From contig JACRGM010000168.1 in the NCBI GenBank assembly GCA_016212345.1, positions 1-8,424 on the forward strand: a stretch of 8,424 bases of DNA, written 5' to 3'. Numbering within the stretch: position 1 is the first letter of the stretch; each line of letters starts with the position of its first letter. Below, in pieces: positions 6,588 to 8,424 of this stretch. Source of the stretch: Nitrospinota bacterium. GTDB taxonomy: Bacteria > Nitrospinota > Nitrospinia > SZUA-224. The translations under genes were made by a program, and so were the position numbers. The notes under the pieces were generated by a model, which saw only the letters and a program-made list of their open reading frames with translations, was not told the origin of the DNA and ran no database searches.

Positions 6588-8123
6588 CTATAATTTATAT
6601 CCCGGGATCTCTTTAGATATCTCAGCCATTATCTCCTCTGGGGAATTATATTCCATTGTGTATCCCATTGCCTTAGAGAGTCGGGATATTATCTCCCAAT
6701 CAGGTAGGGAATCCCCTGGTGGTTCAACCCCCTTCGTTATACATTGAACTATACCATTAATATTTGTAAATGTCCCATCCTTTTCTGCAAAGGTGGCTGA
6801 TGGGAGTACTATATCTCCCTTTCTTGAGAGATCAGAGACATGGGTATCTTGTACCACAAGGAGATCTAGTTTTCCAAATGAATCGAGTATCCTTCCCTTC
6901 TCTTCCAATCCCATCAAATCTCTCCCCATGATATATAGGATCTTTATATCTCCTGTGGCTATACCCTTTATCATATCAGATATGCCACGGCCTCCATTGC
7001 AAGGGAAAAGCCTCATATCCCTTGCCCCCCTCGCATTTGGAGCCTTTTCTTCCTTTATAAGGATATTGTCCTTATCTCCCTTTATTACAGTAAAGTCTAT
7101 ATTATTGGTCCCAATAACCTCTCTCATAAATCTCTGGAATAGAAAACACTCCTCATTAGTAGAATGGGGGGAACCGATCCCTCCTACTTTAGAACCATCA
7201 ATATTTCCATCTTTACCCTTAAATCCCTTTGCTATAACAGCCAAGGCCTCGTCCCATTTTACTGGGATCTGTTTATCGCCGGATCTTATTAACGGCTGTG
7301 TAATCCTATCATCAGAAAGGATCTTCTTATAGCTCAACCTCCCTTCATCGCATATCCATGTATCATTTACCTTATCATTCTGTCTCGGTAGATAACGGTA
7401 TATCTTATTATCCCTTACACATATCTTAATATTACATCCATTACTACATTCGGGGCATATGCTCTCTACCTCTTTTAAAAACCATACCCTTACCTTGAAG
7501 CGGAAGTCCTTGCTGGTAAGTGCACCTATAGGGCAGATATCAGTGGTACAAAGGGAGTATTTATTATTCAAGCCTTTCCCTGAATAGATATCTATCCATG
7601 ATCTATCACCCCTATTGAAGACCGCTATCTCCCCTGTTTTAGTTATCTCCCGGCAGAATCTGACACATCTACGACAGAGTATACATCTCTCCTCATCGAA
7701 TACAATATGTTCTCCTATACTGAACCTCTTTCTTCTCTTCCTCTTCTCTTCCCTAAACCTACTATGTGGTATACCATACTCAAAACAATATTCCTGAAGC
7801 CGACACTCACCTGCCTGATCACAGATTGGGCAATCCAGAGGATGGTTTATCAATAGGAATTCCATGACCCCCGCCCTTGCCTTCATAACCTTTGGAGAAT
7901 GGGTATGTACCACCATATCATCTGCTACAGGGGTATTGCAGGCTATGGTTAGCTTTGGCATCTTCTCTACCTCTACCAGACACATCCTGCAACAACCATC
8001 TATTGACAATTTCTCATGATAGCAAAAGTGAGGTATCTTAATACCATTATCAAGTCCTGCCTTTAGTATGCTAGTCCCTTTATCAACTGTTATTTTTTTA
8101 TTATCTATAGTAAATGTTGGCAT
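6588..8123 (-). CDS. nuoG: NADH-quinone oxidoreductase subunit G, compact form
   Basis: Largest Fe-S subunit of the Complex I peripheral arm. Domains in order: a [2Fe-2S] ferredoxin fold, cluster N1b (Cys34, 45, 48, 62); the His-Cys3 cluster N5 (His94, Cys98, 101, 107); cluster N4 (Cys147, 150, 153, 197, in CILCRRC and CPIGAL); and the optional cluster N7 with spacing Cx2Cx3Cx27C (Cys223, 226, 230, 258). The rest (about 259-511) is a molybdopterin-oxidoreductase-like domain shortened to some 250 residues; many NuoG proteins run to roughly 700-900. Recognisable pieces are KWDEALAVIAKGF, ILYIMGRDLMG, VSDLSRKGDIVLPSATFAEKDGTFTN and PDWEIISRLSKAMGY, so the front and back of the domain remain and the middle is reduced. 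No ribosome-binding site is clear before the ATG at 8123. Confidence 0.95.
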   Translation of the reverse strand: MPTFTIDNKKITVDKGTSILKAGLDNGIKIPHFCYHEKLSIDGCCRMCLVEVEKMPKLTIACNTPVADDMVVHTHSPKVMKARAGVMEFLLINHPLDCPICDQAGECRLQEYCFEYGIPHSRFREEKRKRRKRFSIGEHIVFDEERCILCRRCVRFCREITKTGEIAVFNRGDRSWIDIYSGKGLNNKYSLCTTDICPIGALTSKDFRFKVRVWFLKEVESICPECSNGCNIKICVRDNKIYRYLPRQNDKVNDTWICDEGRLSYKKILSDDRITQPLIRSGDKQIPVKWDEALAVIAKGFKGKDGNIDGSKVGGIGSPHSTNEECFLFQRFMREVIGTNNIDFTVIKGDKDNILIKEEKAPNARGARDMRLFPCNGGRGISDMIKGIATGDIKILYIMGRDLMGLEEKGRILDSFGKLDLLVVQDTHVSDLSRKGDIVLPSATFAEKDGTFTNINGIVQCITKGVEPPGDSLPDWEIISRLSKAMGYTMEYNSPEEIMAEISKEIPGYKL

Positions 8124-8180
8124 CTAAAAATTACCAATAACCAAGAGACAAATTAATCCCCTCTATAGATTTCCATATAA

Positions 8181-8271
8181 CAAATTACACGGCGTTATCA
8201 GTCGAAATCCTCGACGGCGTACCACTCAGTACGCCTTACTCGGATTTCTCCCTCTAGCCTTGTGTAATTGT
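8181..8271. repeat. Nested 90-bp palindrome (MITE-like)
   Basis: Three blocks pair around base 8226: AATTACAC (8183-8190) with GTGTAATT (8262-8269), GAAATCC (8204-8210) with GGATTTC (8242-8248), and GGCGTA (8216-8221) with TACGCC (8230-8235). Two of the block pairs share the coordinate sum 16452 and the third differs by one, so this is one ordered structure with internal loops. The sequence is unrelated to the palindrome in nuoM. No coding capacity and no T-run, so it does not look like an intrinsic terminator. Confidence 0.7.
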
Positions 8272-8310
8272 AAATATTCGGTCAAGACGTCGTAATTTAT
8301 TTTAACCTCT

Positions 8311-8335
8311 CGTTGCTAAGCTCTGCTTAGCAACG
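8311..8335. repeat. Hairpin 1 of the AAGCTCTGCTT family
   Basis: CGTTGCTAAG (8311-8320), loop CTCTG, CTTAGCAACG (8326-8335): a perfect 10-bp stem with a 5-nt loop. Neither side has a run of T typical of an intrinsic terminator. Confidence 0.85.
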
Positions 8336-8337
8336 CG

Positions 8338-8372
8338 TTTGACTAAGAAGCTCTGCTTCTTCTATAGTCAAA
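8338..8372. repeat. Hairpin 2 of the AAGCTCTGCTT family
   Basis: Outer stem TTTGACTA (8338-8345) with TAGTCAAA (8365-8372), inner stem AGAAG (8346-8350) with CTTCT (8356-8360), loop CTCTG, and a 4-nt bulge TCTA at 8361-8364. The stem sequence differs from hairpin 1 but the loop and its AAG/CTT closing bases are identical. A degenerate partner hairpin (CAAAG-CAGGAG-CTTTTG, 8369-8385) shares bases 8369-8372 with it, so the two structures would compete. Confidence 0.75.
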
Positions 8373-8394
8373 GCAGGAGCTTTTGTAACATAAA

Positions 8395-8419
8395 CGTTCC
8401 CAAGCAGAGCTTGGGAACG
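8395..8419. repeat. Hairpin 3 of the same family, opposite orientation
   Basis: CGTTCCCAAG (8395-8404), loop CAGAG, CTTGGGAACG (8410-8419): a perfect 10-bp stem. The core AAGCAGAGCTT is the reverse complement of the AAGCTCTGCTT core in hairpins 1 and 2. From memory, a hairpin of this sequence recurs in several repeat-rich environmental bacteria; I could not check that here. Confidence 0.85.
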
Positions 8420-8424
8420 AGAAA

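Larger units (their letters stand above)
8124..8424. other. Non-coding region upstream of nuoG, rich in palindromic repeats
   Basis: No protein-like frame is visible in these 301 bases. Positions 8124-8180 are the immediate leader of nuoG, without a convincing promoter or Shine-Dalgarno. Positions 8181-8271 hold a nested palindrome, 8272-8310 nothing I recognise, and 8311-8419 a cluster of short hairpins. If nuoE/nuoF lie further right, the operon is interrupted here; if not, this is the 5' region of a nuoG-first operon. The window cannot distinguish the two. Confidence 0.7.

Noticed and set aside
6793..7332. Plus-strand frame of 179 codons opposite nuoG
   Set aside because: The opposite strand encodes the clearly conserved NuoG C-terminal domain; this frame is Ser/Pro/Ile-rich shadow sequence without start signals.
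8311..8419. Intrinsic terminators
   Set aside because: The hairpins are strong but none is followed by a run of T on either strand, and three similar hairpins in a row fit a repeat family better.

Overview
The window is a bacterial respiratory Complex I (NADH:quinone oxidoreductase, nuo) segment on the minus strand. In transcription order it reads nuoG, nuoH, nuoI, nuoJ, a roughly 575-nt interruption, nuoK, nuoL, nuoM. Genes either side of the interruption are tightly packed: 10-11 nt gaps, and a 13-nt overlap of nuoI with nuoJ. The DNA is AT-rich, and the nuo genes favour ATA/ATC (Ile), AGG (Arg) and GGG (Gly). The canonical gene order and the abundance of small palindromic repeats fit a repeat-rich environmental bacterium. 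An anammox-type planctomycete (Brocadiales) or a similar deep-branching lineage is my guess, but nothing here proves the taxon.

Layout by position: 1-1624 nuoM (minus, runs off the left edge; an approximately 159-bp palindrome centred on base 81 interrupts its 3' end without breaking the frame); 1636-3555 nuoL; 3566-3868 nuoK; 3869-4443 an interruption holding two small membrane-protein genes on the opposite (plus) strand behind a strong sigma70-type promoter; 4444-4953 nuoJ; 4941-5468 nuoI; 5507-6577 nuoH; 6588-8123 nuoG, a short form; 8124-8424 non-coding DNA with one 90-bp palindrome and a cluster of three to four hairpins sharing a conserved core.

The nuo genes together encode the end of the electron-input arm (NuoG, NuoI Fe-S clusters), the quinone-site subunit (NuoH) and the proton-pumping membrane arm (NuoJ, K, L, M). 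NuoN, and NuoA-F if encoded here, must lie outside the window. The genes look functional: cluster cysteines and proton-path charged residues are present wherever I checked.

The non-nuo DNA is the most interesting part. The nuoJ/nuoK interruption is flanked by an 8-bp direct repeat, and removing the DNA between the copies would restore a nuoJ stop codon 19 nt before nuoK. The nuoM palindrome looks like an in-frame, possibly protein-coding repeat insertion. The hairpins upstream of nuoG keep an 11-nt core while their stems change with preserved pairing.
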